Positions 7,137 to 15,722 of a stretch of DNA of 64,000 bases are shown here, one piece after another. Location: the NCBI GenBank assembly GCA_002700285.1, contig PACT01000024.1:50769-114768 (forward strand). The letters are read 5' to 3'. The position numbers and the translations under genes were made by a program. The notes beneath the pieces are model-generated. The model saw only the letters and a list, made by a program, of their open reading frames with translations. It was not told where the DNA came from and ran no database searches. Origin of the DNA: Crocinitomicaceae bacterium. Lineage in GTDB: Bacteria; Bacteroidota; Bacteroidia; Flavobacteriales_D; Sanyastnellaceae. Within the stretch, counting starts at the first letter, position 1. The number at the start of each line of letters is the position of its first letter.

Positions 7137-8377
7137 GACGTCCTCATGGCCTCCACTGGAGGCATTCTAGAAGCGGATAAGGCTGGAGCGATCCCAGCGA
7201 CGAGTCCTGAGATGACTGCGATACTCATGGCCATCATGACTCTGTCAAACGAGACTCTAAGTGTAATTCCAAGCCCAGACATATTCACAAGAAACATCAG
7301 AAACTCCAAGGCCAAAAGCGCGAGGATGGCGCCAAATACGCAGAGCACAATCGCTTCGAAAAGGAATTGAATAAGGATGAAACTAGATTTGGCACCGAGC
7401 GCTTTTTGGACGCCTATAATCTTCGTTCTTTCACGAACCGATACAAACATGATGTTTGCAATACTGAAGCAACCCACAAGGATCGCGAAAATTGCAATAA
7501 ACCAGCCGCCTAATTCAACTTGAGTAAAGATTGAGGATATGATGTTGGTGAGCATATCTATTTGGTTGATTGAGAAATCATTCTCATTGGCAGGCCTGAC
7601 GCGCCTCACACTTCTCAATTGTTGAATAATCTCATCCTTAAGAACCCCCATCTCAATCCCGGGGAGCGCCTTGACCATAATTGTATTGCCCTCCATATTT
7701 CGGGTGTCAAAAATCCGAGGAGCAAAGGTGGCTGGAACCATGACGAATTCATCAAATCCGTTGGAAATCATGGATTCTCCTTCTTGTTTAAACGTGCCAA
7801 TAATCTCAACTCTTTCCCCCCCAATTTTAAGTTTCTGACCTAACACCTCTTTTGAACCAAAGAGGTTCATCGCGATGTCATATCCCACGATCGCAACAGG
7901 GCTCCCGGACGCACTTTCTGAACCGTTAAAAAATCTGCCCGACGCCAGGTCCAAACTAATCACACCAGGAAAAGTATGTGAAACTGCGGCAACGGGAACA
8001 TTGGGATATGCGTTTTCGGATGCTTCAAGATTAAACAAACCCTTCATTTGAAAAGCAACCTCCGAAGCTTGAGAGAGTCTCCCAGCAAGTTCTTCAGAAT
8101 CGCGAAGTGAGGGCTCTCTCCTTTGGACATATTTCCACCAAGGGTAATCTTCCCCCATACTCCATGGCCATTTGCTGACAAAGAGGACATCATCATCGAG
8201 CATATTGAATGATTCCATCAAATCATCCTCCATAGAATCAACGACTGCAAATATTGAGCTAATCACAAAAATGCCCACCATAACGCCTAACAAAGAGAGA
8301 AATGTTCGCAGTTTATTCACAACAATAGCACTCCATGCAAAGCTTAAACTTTCTCTTAATAATCGCAGCCACATCAT
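7133..8377 (-). CDS. MacB/FtsX-type ABC transporter permease
   Basis: A 414-residue permease with the MacB layout: one N-terminal membrane segment (residues about 20-45, TFLSLLGVMVGIFVISSIFAVV), a large periplasmic MacB_PCD domain, then three C-terminal segments making an FtsX domain (FIAIFAILVGCFSIANIMFVSV, the long stretch after FILIQFLF, and MMAMSIAVISGLVAGIAPA). The cytoplasmic loop RERTKIIGVQKALGAK and the C-terminal SASRMPPVEAMR are family signatures. Such proteins move lipoproteins, peptides or drugs from the periplasm by mechanotransmission and need a MacB/LolD-type ATPase, which is not encoded nearby. I placed the start at the ATG pair at 8377/8374 rather than the GTG at 8413, because homologues start just before LRLLRES and a TAGCTTTG element lies five bases upstream. 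Confidence 0.87.
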   Translation of the reverse strand: MMWLRLLRESLSFAWSAIVVNKLRTFLSLLGVMVGIFVISSIFAVVDSMEDDLMESFNMLDDDVLFVSKWPWSMGEDYPWWKYVQRREPSLRDSEELAGRLSQASEVAFQMKGLFNLEASENAYPNVPVAAVSHTFPGVISLDLASGRFFNGSESASGSPVAIVGYDIAMNLFGSKEVLGQKLKIGGERVEIIGTFKQEGESMISNGFDEFVMVPATFAPRIFDTRNMEGNTIMVKALPGIEMGVLKDEIIQQLRSVRRVRPANENDFSINQIDMLTNIISSIFTQVELGGWFIAIFAILVGCFSIANIMFVSVRERTKIIGVQKALGAKSSFILIQFLFEAIVLCVFGAILALLALEFLMFLVNMSGLGITLRVSFDRVMMAMSIAVISGLVAGIAPALSASRMPPVEAMRTS

Positions 8378-8382
8378 GCCTC

Positions 8383-8390
8383 CAAAGCTA
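8383..8390 (-). promoter_or_regulatory. -7 promoter element of the permease gene
   Basis: TAGCTTTG on the minus strand is an exact TAnnTTTG match, five bases before the ATG at 8377, with GGAGG in between. If real, it rules out the GTG start at 8413, which would place the promoter inside the coding region. No -33 TTG is visible at normal spacing. Confidence 0.4.
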
Positions 8391-8436
8391 CACCTTGAGT
8401 TAACTTCGCCCACTTAAATATCATTATCTTTTTTAT

Positions 8437-9981
8437 ATGTCGCAACCACGAAAGCTTCGCTCAGCCCTTATCTCTGTTTTTAACAAAGATGGATTGGCTC
8501 CAATCATTCAGGAATTGATTCGTCTTGGCGTGACCATTTACTCAACAGGTGGAACCCAAAAAAGAATCGAAGAACTTGGAGGAACAGTCATTCCAGTTGA
8601 AACGCTGACAGATTATCCATCCATTTTAGGAGGGCGTGTTAAAACACTTCACCCCAAAGTATTTGGTGGAATATTATCTAGAAGGGATGATGAAGGAGAC
8701 CACAAACAGATGACGGAATACGAGATTCCAGAAATCGATCTTGTTGTCGTTGACCTTTATCCTTTTGAAGAAACAGTGGCGAGCGGAGCAAGTGCAGATG
8801 CAATTATCGAAAAGATTGACATTGGTGGGATTGCCCTTATACGTGGCGCTGCAAAAAACCACAAAGACGTCGTGATTGTTCCCAGCATGGATGATTACGC
8901 GAGACTATTAGATATCCTCAAGAACCAAGATGGAGAAACATCACTTGAAGAAAGGCGTGAACTGGCGGCCAGAGCGTTCCGTACGAGTTCTCATTACGAC
9001 ACGATGATTCAACAGTATATGCTTGGTACCACAGATAACATGTCACCTCTTGATACATTAAACCTAAGCGTAACCGAGGTGAAAGCTTTGCGATATGGTG
9101 AAAACCCGCATCAAGCAGGTCGGTTTTTTGGAGATTTAGATGGCATCCTTAAACAGCTTCATGGTAAAGCGCTTTCTTACAACAATCTTCTAGATGTTGA
9201 TGCCGCCGTAAGCTTAATGGAAGAGTTCAAAAACGATGCGCCCACTTTTGCCATCATGAAGCACAACAATGCGTGTGGTCTTGCGACGCGTGAAACACTG
9301 TCTGAAGCTTACACGCGGGCACTCGAAGGAGATCCAGTGAGTGCTTTCGGAGGCGTCCTCATTGCAAACCGCCCAATCGACCTCGCAACAGCAAATCAAA
9401 TACACACACTTTTCTGCGAAGTGGTTATTGCGCCGCGTTTTGATGCCGATGCGCTAGACGTTTTACAAGGAAAGAAAAACAGAATCCTACTGGAAAGACA
9501 AGATGTATCTCTCCCGACTTCTACAGTGCGAACTGCATTAAACGGATTTCTTGTTCAGGAGAGAGATAATAAAATGGAGGGTTTGGCTGACCTTTCTTGT
9601 GTGACCAAGACACATTCTGATGAAAAAGAAATTGCCGATATGCTGTTTGCAATGAAACTTGCCAAGCACACGAAGTCAAACACCATCGTTTTTGCAAAAA
9701 ATGGTCAGCTTCTTGCATCAGGAACAGGCCAAACTTCGCGGGTTGATGCACTCAAACAAGCCGTCGAAAAAGCTGCAGGATTGGGGCTTTCACTTGAAGG
9801 AAGTTCGATGGCTTCAGATGCCTTCTTTCCATTCCCAGACTGCGTTACACTTGCAGCTGAAGCTGGAATAAAAAACGTGATACAGCCTGGCGGATCAATC
9901 AATGACACCAAAAGCATAGATGTGTGCAATGCGTTGGGACTTTCAATGTACACCACTGGAACAAGACATTTCCGTCATTAA
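8437..9981 (+). CDS. purH: Bifunctional AICAR transformylase/IMP cyclohydrolase
   Basis: A 514-residue PurH catalysing the last two steps of IMP synthesis: formyl transfer from 10-formyl-THF to AICAR, then ring closure. Residues 1-150 are the cyclohydrolase (methylglyoxal-synthase fold) with ALISVFNKDGL, YSTGGTQKRIEELG, GGRVKTLHPKVFGGIL and VDLYPFEETV. The rest is the transformylase, with LRYGENPHQAG, the catalytic KHNNACGLA (Lys-His pair) and the C-terminal QPGGSINDTKSIDVCNALG ending in TGTRHFRH. Length and domain order are normal. The gene stands alone, divergent from the permease. TATCTTTT ends four bases before the ATG and may be its -7 element with one mismatch. Confidence 0.97.
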   Translation: MSQPRKLRSALISVFNKDGLAPIIQELIRLGVTIYSTGGTQKRIEELGGTVIPVETLTDYPSILGGRVKTLHPKVFGGILSRRDDEGDHKQMTEYEIPEIDLVVVDLYPFEETVASGASADAIIEKIDIGGIALIRGAAKNHKDVVIVPSMDDYARLLDILKNQDGETSLEERRELAARAFRTSSHYDTMIQQYMLGTTDNMSPLDTLNLSVTEVKALRYGENPHQAGRFFGDLDGILKQLHGKALSYNNLLDVDAAVSLMEEFKNDAPTFAIMKHNNACGLATRETLSEAYTRALEGDPVSAFGGVLIANRPIDLATANQIHTLFCEVVIAPRFDADALDVLQGKKNRILLERQDVSLPTSTVRTALNGFLVQERDNKMEGLADLSCVTKTHSDEKEIADMLFAMKLAKHTKSNTIVFAKNGQLLASGTGQTSRVDALKQAVEKAAGLGLSLEGSSMASDAFFPFPDCVTLAAEAGIKNVIQPGGSINDTKSIDVCNALGLSMYTTGTRHFRH

Positions 9982-10006
9982 CAATTCGCTAACAGGTAAA
10001 CGCAAC

Positions 10007-10027
10007 GTTTTCAACCTAATTGGAAAC
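10007..10027 (+). terminator. Hairpin after purH, without a strong T-run
   Basis: GTTTTCAA-CCTAA-TTGGAAAC forms an eight-pair stem (one G-U) with a five-base loop, 26 bases after the purH stop. It is followed by TTATCC rather than a T-tract, so termination may be weak. The left arm CGTTTTCAA recurs directly at 10052-10060, so the site could instead be a binding site for a regulator of mreB. Confidence 0.35.
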
Positions 10028-10084
10028 TTATCCACTAAGTCACATTTAGAGCGTTTTCAAATCGGTTTTGTATTGGTGAAAGTG

Positions 10085-10092
10085 TAAATTTG
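10085..10092 (+). promoter_or_regulatory. -7 promoter element of the mre operon
   Basis: TAAATTTG matches TAnnTTTG exactly and ends three bases before the mreB ATG at 10096. TTG at 10068-10070 is 14 bases upstream, shorter than the usual 17-23. It would give a leaderless or nearly leaderless mre mRNA. Confidence 0.4.
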
Positions 10093-10095
10093 AGT

Positions 10096-11124
10096 ATGGG
10101 CTTGTTTAACTTTTTCGTGCAGGATATCGCCATTGATTTGGGAACTGCAAATACAATTATTTACTACCAAGACAAAGTCGTCGTTGACCAACCTTCGATA
10201 GTAGCAAAGGACATTAAGACGGGACGCGTCGTCGCAATAGGTCGTCTTGCACAACAAATGCATGGGAAGACGCATAAAAATATCGAAACAATACGACCAT
10301 TGAGGGATGGTGTCATTGCCGATTTTGAGTCTGCTGAGCAGATGATAAAAGGCATGATTAGAATGATCAACGAGAATAAAAAATCTTGGTTCACGCCCTC
10401 TCACCGAATGGTCATATGCATCCCTTCTGGGATCACAGATGTAGAGAAACGTGCTGTAAAGGATTCGGCAGAACATGCAGGAGGCAAGGATGTCTATCTC
10501 ATTCATGAGCCTATGGCCGCAGCAATTGGCATTGGTATTGATGTCGAGGAACCTATGGGAAATATGATTGTCGATATCGGAGGAGGTACATCTGAGATCG
10601 CCGTCATTGCGCTTGGAGGCATTGTAACCGATACAAATATTAGAATTGCGGGGGACGAGTTTACGCGTGACATTGAAGATTACATGAGACGTCAGCATAA
10701 CATCTTGATTGGAGAAAGGACAGCTGAGCAAGTAAAAATAAATGTGGGATCTGCGATCAGTAAGCTTGAAAATCCGCCTGAGAGCTATCCTGTTCTGGGG
10801 CGTGACTTGATGACTGGACATCCCAAAGAAGTCATCGTTACGTATTCTGAAATCGCGGGGTGTCTTGACAAAAGTATCAGTAAAATTGAGGATGCGATTC
10901 ACACTGCTTTAAACCAAACCCCACCTGAACTGTCTGCGGATATATTTAAAACCGGCATATACTTGGCTGGAGGAGGCGCGCTTTTACGCGGTCTCGACAT
11001 TCGTATTTCATTACGCACAAAGTTGCCTGTCCATATTGCTGAAGACCCGCTTCACGCTGTCGCAAAAGGAACAGCGATTGCACTTAAGAACATTGATCGT
11101 TTCCCTTTCCTCATGCATGGTTAG
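10096..11124 (+). CDS. mreB: Rod shape-determining actin homologue MreB
   Basis: A 342-residue bacterial actin that polymerises on the inner membrane and positions the cell-wall elongation machinery. The phosphate-1 motif DIAIDLGTANTIIY, PLRDGVIADFESAEQMI, IPSGITDVEKRAV, the phosphate-2 motif IVDIGGGTSEIAVI and the adenosine motif YLAGGGALLRGLD are all in place. ATG at 10096 is preferred over the TTG two codons earlier, because homologues start MGLFNFF. It heads an operon mreB-mreC-mreD-mrdA-rodA that holds the whole elongasome core. Upstream there is a hairpin with a direct repeat and a -7 element close to the start. The cell should be rod-shaped at some stage. Confidence 0.97.
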   Translation: MGLFNFFVQDIAIDLGTANTIIYYQDKVVVDQPSIVAKDIKTGRVVAIGRLAQQMHGKTHKNIETIRPLRDGVIADFESAEQMIKGMIRMINENKKSWFTPSHRMVICIPSGITDVEKRAVKDSAEHAGGKDVYLIHEPMAAAIGIGIDVEEPMGNMIVDIGGGTSEIAVIALGGIVTDTNIRIAGDEFTRDIEDYMRRQHNILIGERTAEQVKINVGSAISKLENPPESYPVLGRDLMTGHPKEVIVTYSEIAGCLDKSISKIEDAIHTALNQTPPELSADIFKTGIYLAGGGALLRGLDIRISLRTKLPVHIAEDPLHAVAKGTAIALKNIDRFPFLMHG

Positions 11125-11149
11125 GATATGTGAATAATATGCCTATTCA

Positions 11150-11971
11150 GTGCACACATTAATTCAACTACTTCGCCGCAATCACCGCATGGTGTTATTT
11201 GTATTGCTTGAAATTATCGCGCTTAGTTGGATCGCTTCTACACATTCTTACCCCAGGGGAAAGATCACATCAATTGGAATGAAAATGTCATCCAGTTGGA
11301 CTGAGACGCTTGGGCAAATGATGTATCTCAAAGATTTGAAGACGACAAATGTCAACTTATTAATGGAGAACGCCAGGCTCAGGACAGCAAATTTAAATTC
11401 TCAGAAGACGGGCTTAACTGACACCTCCATTGTGACGCTTAATCAAGAAGCATGGAAGAGTATTCCCGCTGAAATAATTAGATACTCATCCGACTTTAAG
11501 AATAATATTTTAGTTGCAAATCGAGGACGTTCGTCAGGGATTACACCTGGGATGGGCATGCTCGATAATGGGAATATCGCTGGGTTAGTGACTGAAGTTA
11601 CAGAACATGCATCTCTTGTGCTACCTATCATTCATTTACATACCCAATGGAGCGTCAGACTCGGAAATGATGGGGCGATTGGGAGAATGGTTTGGTCTGG
11701 ACAAGGAACTGAATATGCAACATTGATGGATATCCCGCTCACAGAACTCATTATTCCGGGGGACCCTATAGTAACCACCGGATTCCAGGGCACATTCCCT
11801 TCTGGTCTTAAGGTAGGTACAGTGGAAGAGGTTCTTGTAACCCCGGCCGATAAATTTCAATCTGTCACGGTTAAACTGGGTGCCGATTACAAACATATTC
11901 ACTATGTTGAATTCCTTACAAACGCCGGTTCCGGAATGATCGATTCACTGATAACACTCGCCCCAGAATGA
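11150..11971 (+). CDS. mreC: Rod shape-determining protein MreC
   Basis: A 273-residue MreC: a short cytosolic tail, one membrane segment (residues about 14-30, MVLFVLLEIIALSWIAS), a periplasmic coiled coil (DLKTTNVNLLMENARLRTAN) and the two beta-barrel domains, with FKNNILVANRGRSSGITPGMGMLDN, GLVTEVTEHASLVLPI and TTGFQGTFPSGLKVGTV. MreC links MreB to PBP2 (MrdA) and activates it. The start must be GTG at 11150, because no ATG exists between it and the in-frame stop five codons upstream. It begins 25 bases after mreB, and its stop overlaps mreD by ATGA. Confidence 0.93.
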   Translation: MHTLIQLLRRNHRMVLFVLLEIIALSWIASTHSYPRGKITSIGMKMSSSWTETLGQMMYLKDLKTTNVNLLMENARLRTANLNSQKTGLTDTSIVTLNQEAWKSIPAEIIRYSSDFKNNILVANRGRSSGITPGMGMLDNGNIAGLVTEVTEHASLVLPIIHLHTQWSVRLGNDGAIGRMVWSGQGTEYATLMDIPLTELIIPGDPIVTTGFQGTFPSGLKVGTVEEVLVTPADKFQSVTVKLGADYKHIHYVEFLTNAGSGMIDSLITLAPE

Positions 11972-12516
11972 ACGCTATTATTCGCGCAATAGGTTTACTT
12001 GCCCTCACTTGGTTTTTACAAGTGATGATCTTTCGGTTTGGTATATTTTCAAATGGATGGCTTGTAATCTGTTTTCATATCTATGGACTGATACTCTTGC
12101 CTTTGGATTTACCTAAAGCAAGTTACTTGATCATCGGGGCTGTGACAGGTGCCTTTTTAGATGTTGTGATTCTGACTGGGGGGCTACACATGGCTGCTGG
12201 CACATTCGTGGGTTTAATGATTCCAAGGTGGAGTGAATTAATTACACCGCGCGATGGCTTTATAAAGGGGCACACTATCAATGTAAGCGACGATGGATGG
12301 GGCCGGTTCATCGGGCTCAGCACACTGATTACCTTCTCCTATATGTTCGTTCTGTTTGCAGTAGAAGGGTTTAAATTAAGTTTGATCCCAAGCTCGTCTG
12401 CAAAAGCGCTGTGTTCAAGTGTACTCAATATTATTCTCTTTTCTATCGCTCAGGGATTGTTTGGCCAAAAACCAAAAACCAAGGGTCCTAAAGTCAGTGC
12501 ATATCCTTGGTCATGA
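11968..12516 (+). CDS. mreD: Rod shape-determining protein MreD
   Basis: A 182-residue integral membrane protein placed between mreC and mrdA, as is usual for MreD. About five hydrophobic segments can be seen: residues 6-25, 30-48, 52-72, 76-90 and 120-140. GAVTGAFLDVVILTGGLHMAAGTFVG resembles the conserved central region of MreD, with its Asp. Sequence conservation is low in this family, so part of the call rests on position. Its start overlaps the mreC stop (ATGA), and its stop overlaps the mrdA start (ATGA), suggesting translational coupling along the operon. Confidence 0.87.
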   Translation: MNAIIRAIGLLALTWFLQVMIFRFGIFSNGWLVICFHIYGLILLPLDLPKASYLIIGAVTGAFLDVVILTGGLHMAAGTFVGLMIPRWSELITPRDGFIKGHTINVSDDGWGRFIGLSTLITFSYMFVLFAVEGFKLSLIPSSSAKALCSSVLNIILFSIAQGLFGQKPKTKGPKVSAYPWS

Positions 12517-14312
12517 ATAAAACAGGGCTAAAAAATCGAAGTCTTGTGTTTGGAGGGATTGTTGTCATCATCTCGCTTGTTTTTATTGCACGATTGGGAC
12601 ACATTCAACTCATAAGTTCAGATTGGTCCAATTATGCGGGCCGACTTACTGAAGAACGTGAAGCACTAGATCCAATGAGAGGAAAGTTTCTCGACAGAGA
12701 TGGAGCGTTAATTGTATCAAATATAGCGAGTTACGACCTTTTATTTACGCCTCGAAAAGCAAAAAATTTAGATACAATAGCGCTCGGAAAAGTTCTGGGA
12801 TTTGAATATGAAGCGCTGAAAAAACGTCTTGACAAAGCAGCTGCATATTCTCGATATGTGCCTTCTATCATCGTGAAGCAATTGAATGCGCAAGAATTCG
12901 CAATGATTTCTAAAGCGCTCATGAACTTCCCGGGGTTAAAAGCTAAAACGCGCTCCTTAAGGTCAAACGTAGCTGGGGTTGCAGGACATATTCTGGGGGA
13001 ATATAGAGAAGTTGACAGAGCCGATATTCGTGGAGATGCGTATTATCAACTGGGAGACTATAAAGGCAAGTCTGGTCTTGAATCGTCTTTTGAACAATCG
13101 CTGAGAGGGATCCCTGGCGCTCGATATCACATTGTCGATGTGAGAAATAACGTACAAGAAACCCTGCTTGAACTTGACACAATGCCCATTCCAGGGAAGG
13201 ATGTCACACTAACGATTGATGTCGAGTTGCAGGCATATGCAGAAAAATTACTGCGTGGAAAAAGAGGCAGTGTCGTTGCTATTGAACCCGAAACCGGGGA
13301 GATTCTGGCGATCGTCTCGTCGCCATTCTACGACGCAAATAGTTTGACGGGGACCCGAAGAGGCAGTGTCTATGACAGCTTAAATACCCATCCATGGAAA
13401 CCACTTTACAACCGAGCATTAAGAGGGACCTATAGACCAGGATCCATCTTTAAAATGGTACAGGGACTCATAGCTTTGGACGAGGGGATGATTTCAGCAA
13501 ATACGACGATCGCATGCAACAGATCAATTATCGGATGCCATGGTCCACACACAGCGGATAATCTCACTGATGCCATCAGTCACTCCTGTAACCCCTATTT
13601 CTACGAAGTGATGCGGAGGGTGGTCATGAAGGGACGCGATCCGAATCCTCTCAAAGACGCTTCCATAGGCCTGACACACTGGAATGAAAAAATAAAAGAA
13701 TTTGGGTTTGGCACGAAACTCGGAGGTCATATTCCTTGGGTGAGGCCTGGAAGTATTCCAAATGCTTTGGACTATGACAAGATCTACGGTAAAAATCACT
13801 GGGGATATAAAACCATTTATTCAATTTCAATCGGAGAAGGGGAATTGCTCACAACCCCACTACAAATGGCAAATCTGGCAGCGATAATAGGAAACAGGGG
13901 CTTCTATCGTGAACCACACCCGGTTCGGGACATCGGTGGCCTCGGAAAACCAGCCGGAATAGACTCTATTCACACCCTTGATATTCTGCCTAAGCATTTC
14001 GAAACCGTAGTTAATGCGATGCAAAAAGTCATCGAGGACCCTAATGGGACAGGGAACCTTGCTCAAATTGACGGAATGACAATCTGTGGAAAAACTGGCA
14101 CGGTTCAGAACAAAGGAAAGGAAGACCACAGTGTGTTTATCGCTTTTGCGCCGCGGGACAATCCGAAAATTGCATTAAGTGTATATGTGGAATATGCCGG
14201 TGCTGGAGGCGCCTGGGCTGCCCCAATTGCAGGTCTGCTTATAGAAAAATATCTTACAGATACGGTTTCAAATACACTGCGGGAGGAAAGAATCTTAGCG
14301 TTTCAGCCATGA
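12513..14312 (+). CDS. mrdA: Penicillin-binding protein 2 (elongation transpeptidase)
   Basis: A 599-residue class B PBP that crosslinks peptidoglycan during elongation, paired with RodA. One membrane segment near the N-terminus (LVFGGIVVIISLVFIARL) is followed by a dimerisation domain (DPMRGKFLDRDGALIVSN, GHILGEYREVD) and the transpeptidase. Active-site motifs are YRPGSIFKMVQG (nucleophile Ser, S-x-x-K), SHSCNP (S-x-N) and GKTGTVQNKG (KTG). I use the ATG at 12513, which overlaps the mreD stop as ATGA, rather than the TTG two codons before. The stop overlaps rodA as ATGA. Length is typical for Bacteroidota. Confidence 0.95.
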   Translation: MNKTGLKNRSLVFGGIVVIISLVFIARLGHIQLISSDWSNYAGRLTEEREALDPMRGKFLDRDGALIVSNIASYDLLFTPRKAKNLDTIALGKVLGFEYEALKKRLDKAAAYSRYVPSIIVKQLNAQEFAMISKALMNFPGLKAKTRSLRSNVAGVAGHILGEYREVDRADIRGDAYYQLGDYKGKSGLESSFEQSLRGIPGARYHIVDVRNNVQETLLELDTMPIPGKDVTLTIDVELQAYAEKLLRGKRGSVVAIEPETGEILAIVSSPFYDANSLTGTRRGSVYDSLNTHPWKPLYNRALRGTYRPGSIFKMVQGLIALDEGMISANTTIACNRSIIGCHGPHTADNLTDAISHSCNPYFYEVMRRVVMKGRDPNPLKDASIGLTHWNEKIKEFGFGTKLGGHIPWVRPGSIPNALDYDKIYGKNHWGYKTIYSISIGEGELLTTPLQMANLAAIIGNRGFYREPHPVRDIGGLGKPAGIDSIHTLDILPKHFETVVNAMQKVIEDPNGTGNLAQIDGMTICGKTGTVQNKGKEDHSVFIAFAPRDNPKIALSVYVEYAGAGGAWAAPIAGLLIEKYLTDTVSNTLREERILAFQP

Positions 14313-15634
14313 CACCTAGAGAATCATCCATATATAAAAACATAGATTGGTCCCTGGTAATCCTTGTGGGATGCCTGATGTTTTTTGGATTCCTGAACGT
14401 CGTAAGTGCAACCTCAAATCTCGAAATCTCAGAATGGTTTGATTGGAATGGAAAAGGGGGGAAGCAACTGATATGGATTTTAATCTGTTCGTTTTTAGGG
14501 TTTTTAATTCTCAATATTGAAAGTGAGTTTTTCATCAGAACCTCGGTGTTGCAGTACCTCGTAACGCTCGTCCTTCTTGTGGCTGTCTTGATTGTGGGTA
14601 AAAAGATCGGAGGTGCCCGATCCTGGTTTGGGTTTGGGACAATGAGTTTACAACCCAGCGAATTTGCCAAACCCACAACCGCACTTCTCCTGGCTTGGTA
14701 TCTATCTCGTGATGCGACCAAGTGGCGTAGTCTTAAAGTTCGGTTTCTGTCATTCCTTATTGTGGGGATCCCGGCGGGATTAATTCTACTCCAACCCGAC
14801 GCGGGAACCGTTCTCGTCTTTGCGGGGTTTGTATTTGTACTGTATAGAGAAGGGTTAAGCGGAAACGTACTCATTCTTGGGTTCGGGGCCTTATTAATTG
14901 CCATTGCTACTATTCTAATAGGTGTAACAACCATTCACTATCCTTTCTTTGGCACAGAGTCAGGGATAGGTGTATTTTGGATTGCATGGATTGTAATCGG
15001 AAGTGGCATTGTTTTTCTCTCAAAAGATTTGACGGTTCCACGAAAAAGAAAAAAGATAACCCGTTGGGGCATTGCCAGTATTGTTGCTGGCTTGATGGTT
15101 TCAATTGGACTACATCTCGGCATGGAGACCGTTCTTAAATCACACCAAAGAGACAGAATCCATGTCTTGTTTGGTATAGACGTAAACAATCCAGATGCCG
15201 ATTATAACATCAGACATGCAAAAGCAGCAATAGGAAGTGGCGGGTTTTCGGGTAAGGGATGGATGCATGGACCCATGACAGCTTATAGCTTTGTTCCAGA
15301 ACAAGAAACTGACTTTATCTTTTGTACTGTGGGAGAAGAGTGGGGATTTGCGGGCAGTGTCTCTGTAATCCTGCTCTTCACTCTCTTCATATTGAGAGTG
15401 ATCGTTATTGCAGAACGGCAACGGTCAAATTTCACACGGATATACGCTTATGGTGTCGCCAGCATTTTCTTTATGCACTTATTCGTGAATGTTGGAATGG
15501 TTTTAGGACTTGCACCAGTCATTGGAATTCCATTGCCTTTTTTCAGTTATGGCGGATCGTCGTTGATTGGATTTACGTTCTTAATTTCAGTACTTATAAG
15601 GCTTGATGGAGAGCGATTCAGGATCCTCAGGTGA
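14309..15634 (+). CDS. rodA: RodA, SEDS peptidoglycan glycosyltransferase
   Basis: A 441-residue SEDS-family protein with about ten membrane segments that polymerises lipid II in the elongasome. Family signatures are GGARSWFGFGTMSLQPSEFAK, LLQPDAGTVLVFAGF (containing the catalytic Asp), GWMHGPMTAYSFVPEQETDFIF and GIPLPFFSYGGSSLIG. Somewhat longer than typical RodA, mostly in the central part between residues 195 and 270, where extra membrane segments lie. It is last in the mre operon and starts in an ATGA overlap with mrdA. FtsW is the close alternative, but the operon position argues for RodA. Confidence 0.94.
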   Translation: MTPRESSIYKNIDWSLVILVGCLMFFGFLNVVSATSNLEISEWFDWNGKGGKQLIWILICSFLGFLILNIESEFFIRTSVLQYLVTLVLLVAVLIVGKKIGGARSWFGFGTMSLQPSEFAKPTTALLLAWYLSRDATKWRSLKVRFLSFLIVGIPAGLILLQPDAGTVLVFAGFVFVLYREGLSGNVLILGFGALLIAIATILIGVTTIHYPFFGTESGIGVFWIAWIVIGSGIVFLSKDLTVPRKRKKITRWGIASIVAGLMVSIGLHLGMETVLKSHQRDRIHVLFGIDVNNPDADYNIRHAKAAIGSGGFSGKGWMHGPMTAYSFVPEQETDFIFCTVGEEWGFAGSVSVILLFTLFILRVIVIAERQRSNFTRIYAYGVASIFFMHLFVNVGMVLGLAPVIGIPLPFFSYGGSSLIGFTFLISVLIRLDGERFRILR

Positions 15635-15722
15635 GTTGATATACACATCTCATCAATTTGACTGGCGGCTTAATTGGTTGGCAAGAAGCTCTCCAGCCTG
15701 AGTCACCTAGATCCTGACAACT

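Noticed and set aside
10057..10902. Long open frame (281 codons) on the minus strand opposite mreB
   Set aside because: It lies wholly over a strongly conserved gene, its translation has no recognisable domain and an odd composition rich in His, Arg and Cys. It is a shadow of the mreB reading frame.
14254..14934. 226-codon open frame on the minus strand opposite rodA and the mrdA end
   Set aside because: No domain, heavy Arg/Thr/Pro content and complete overlap with two certain genes; a chance frame.
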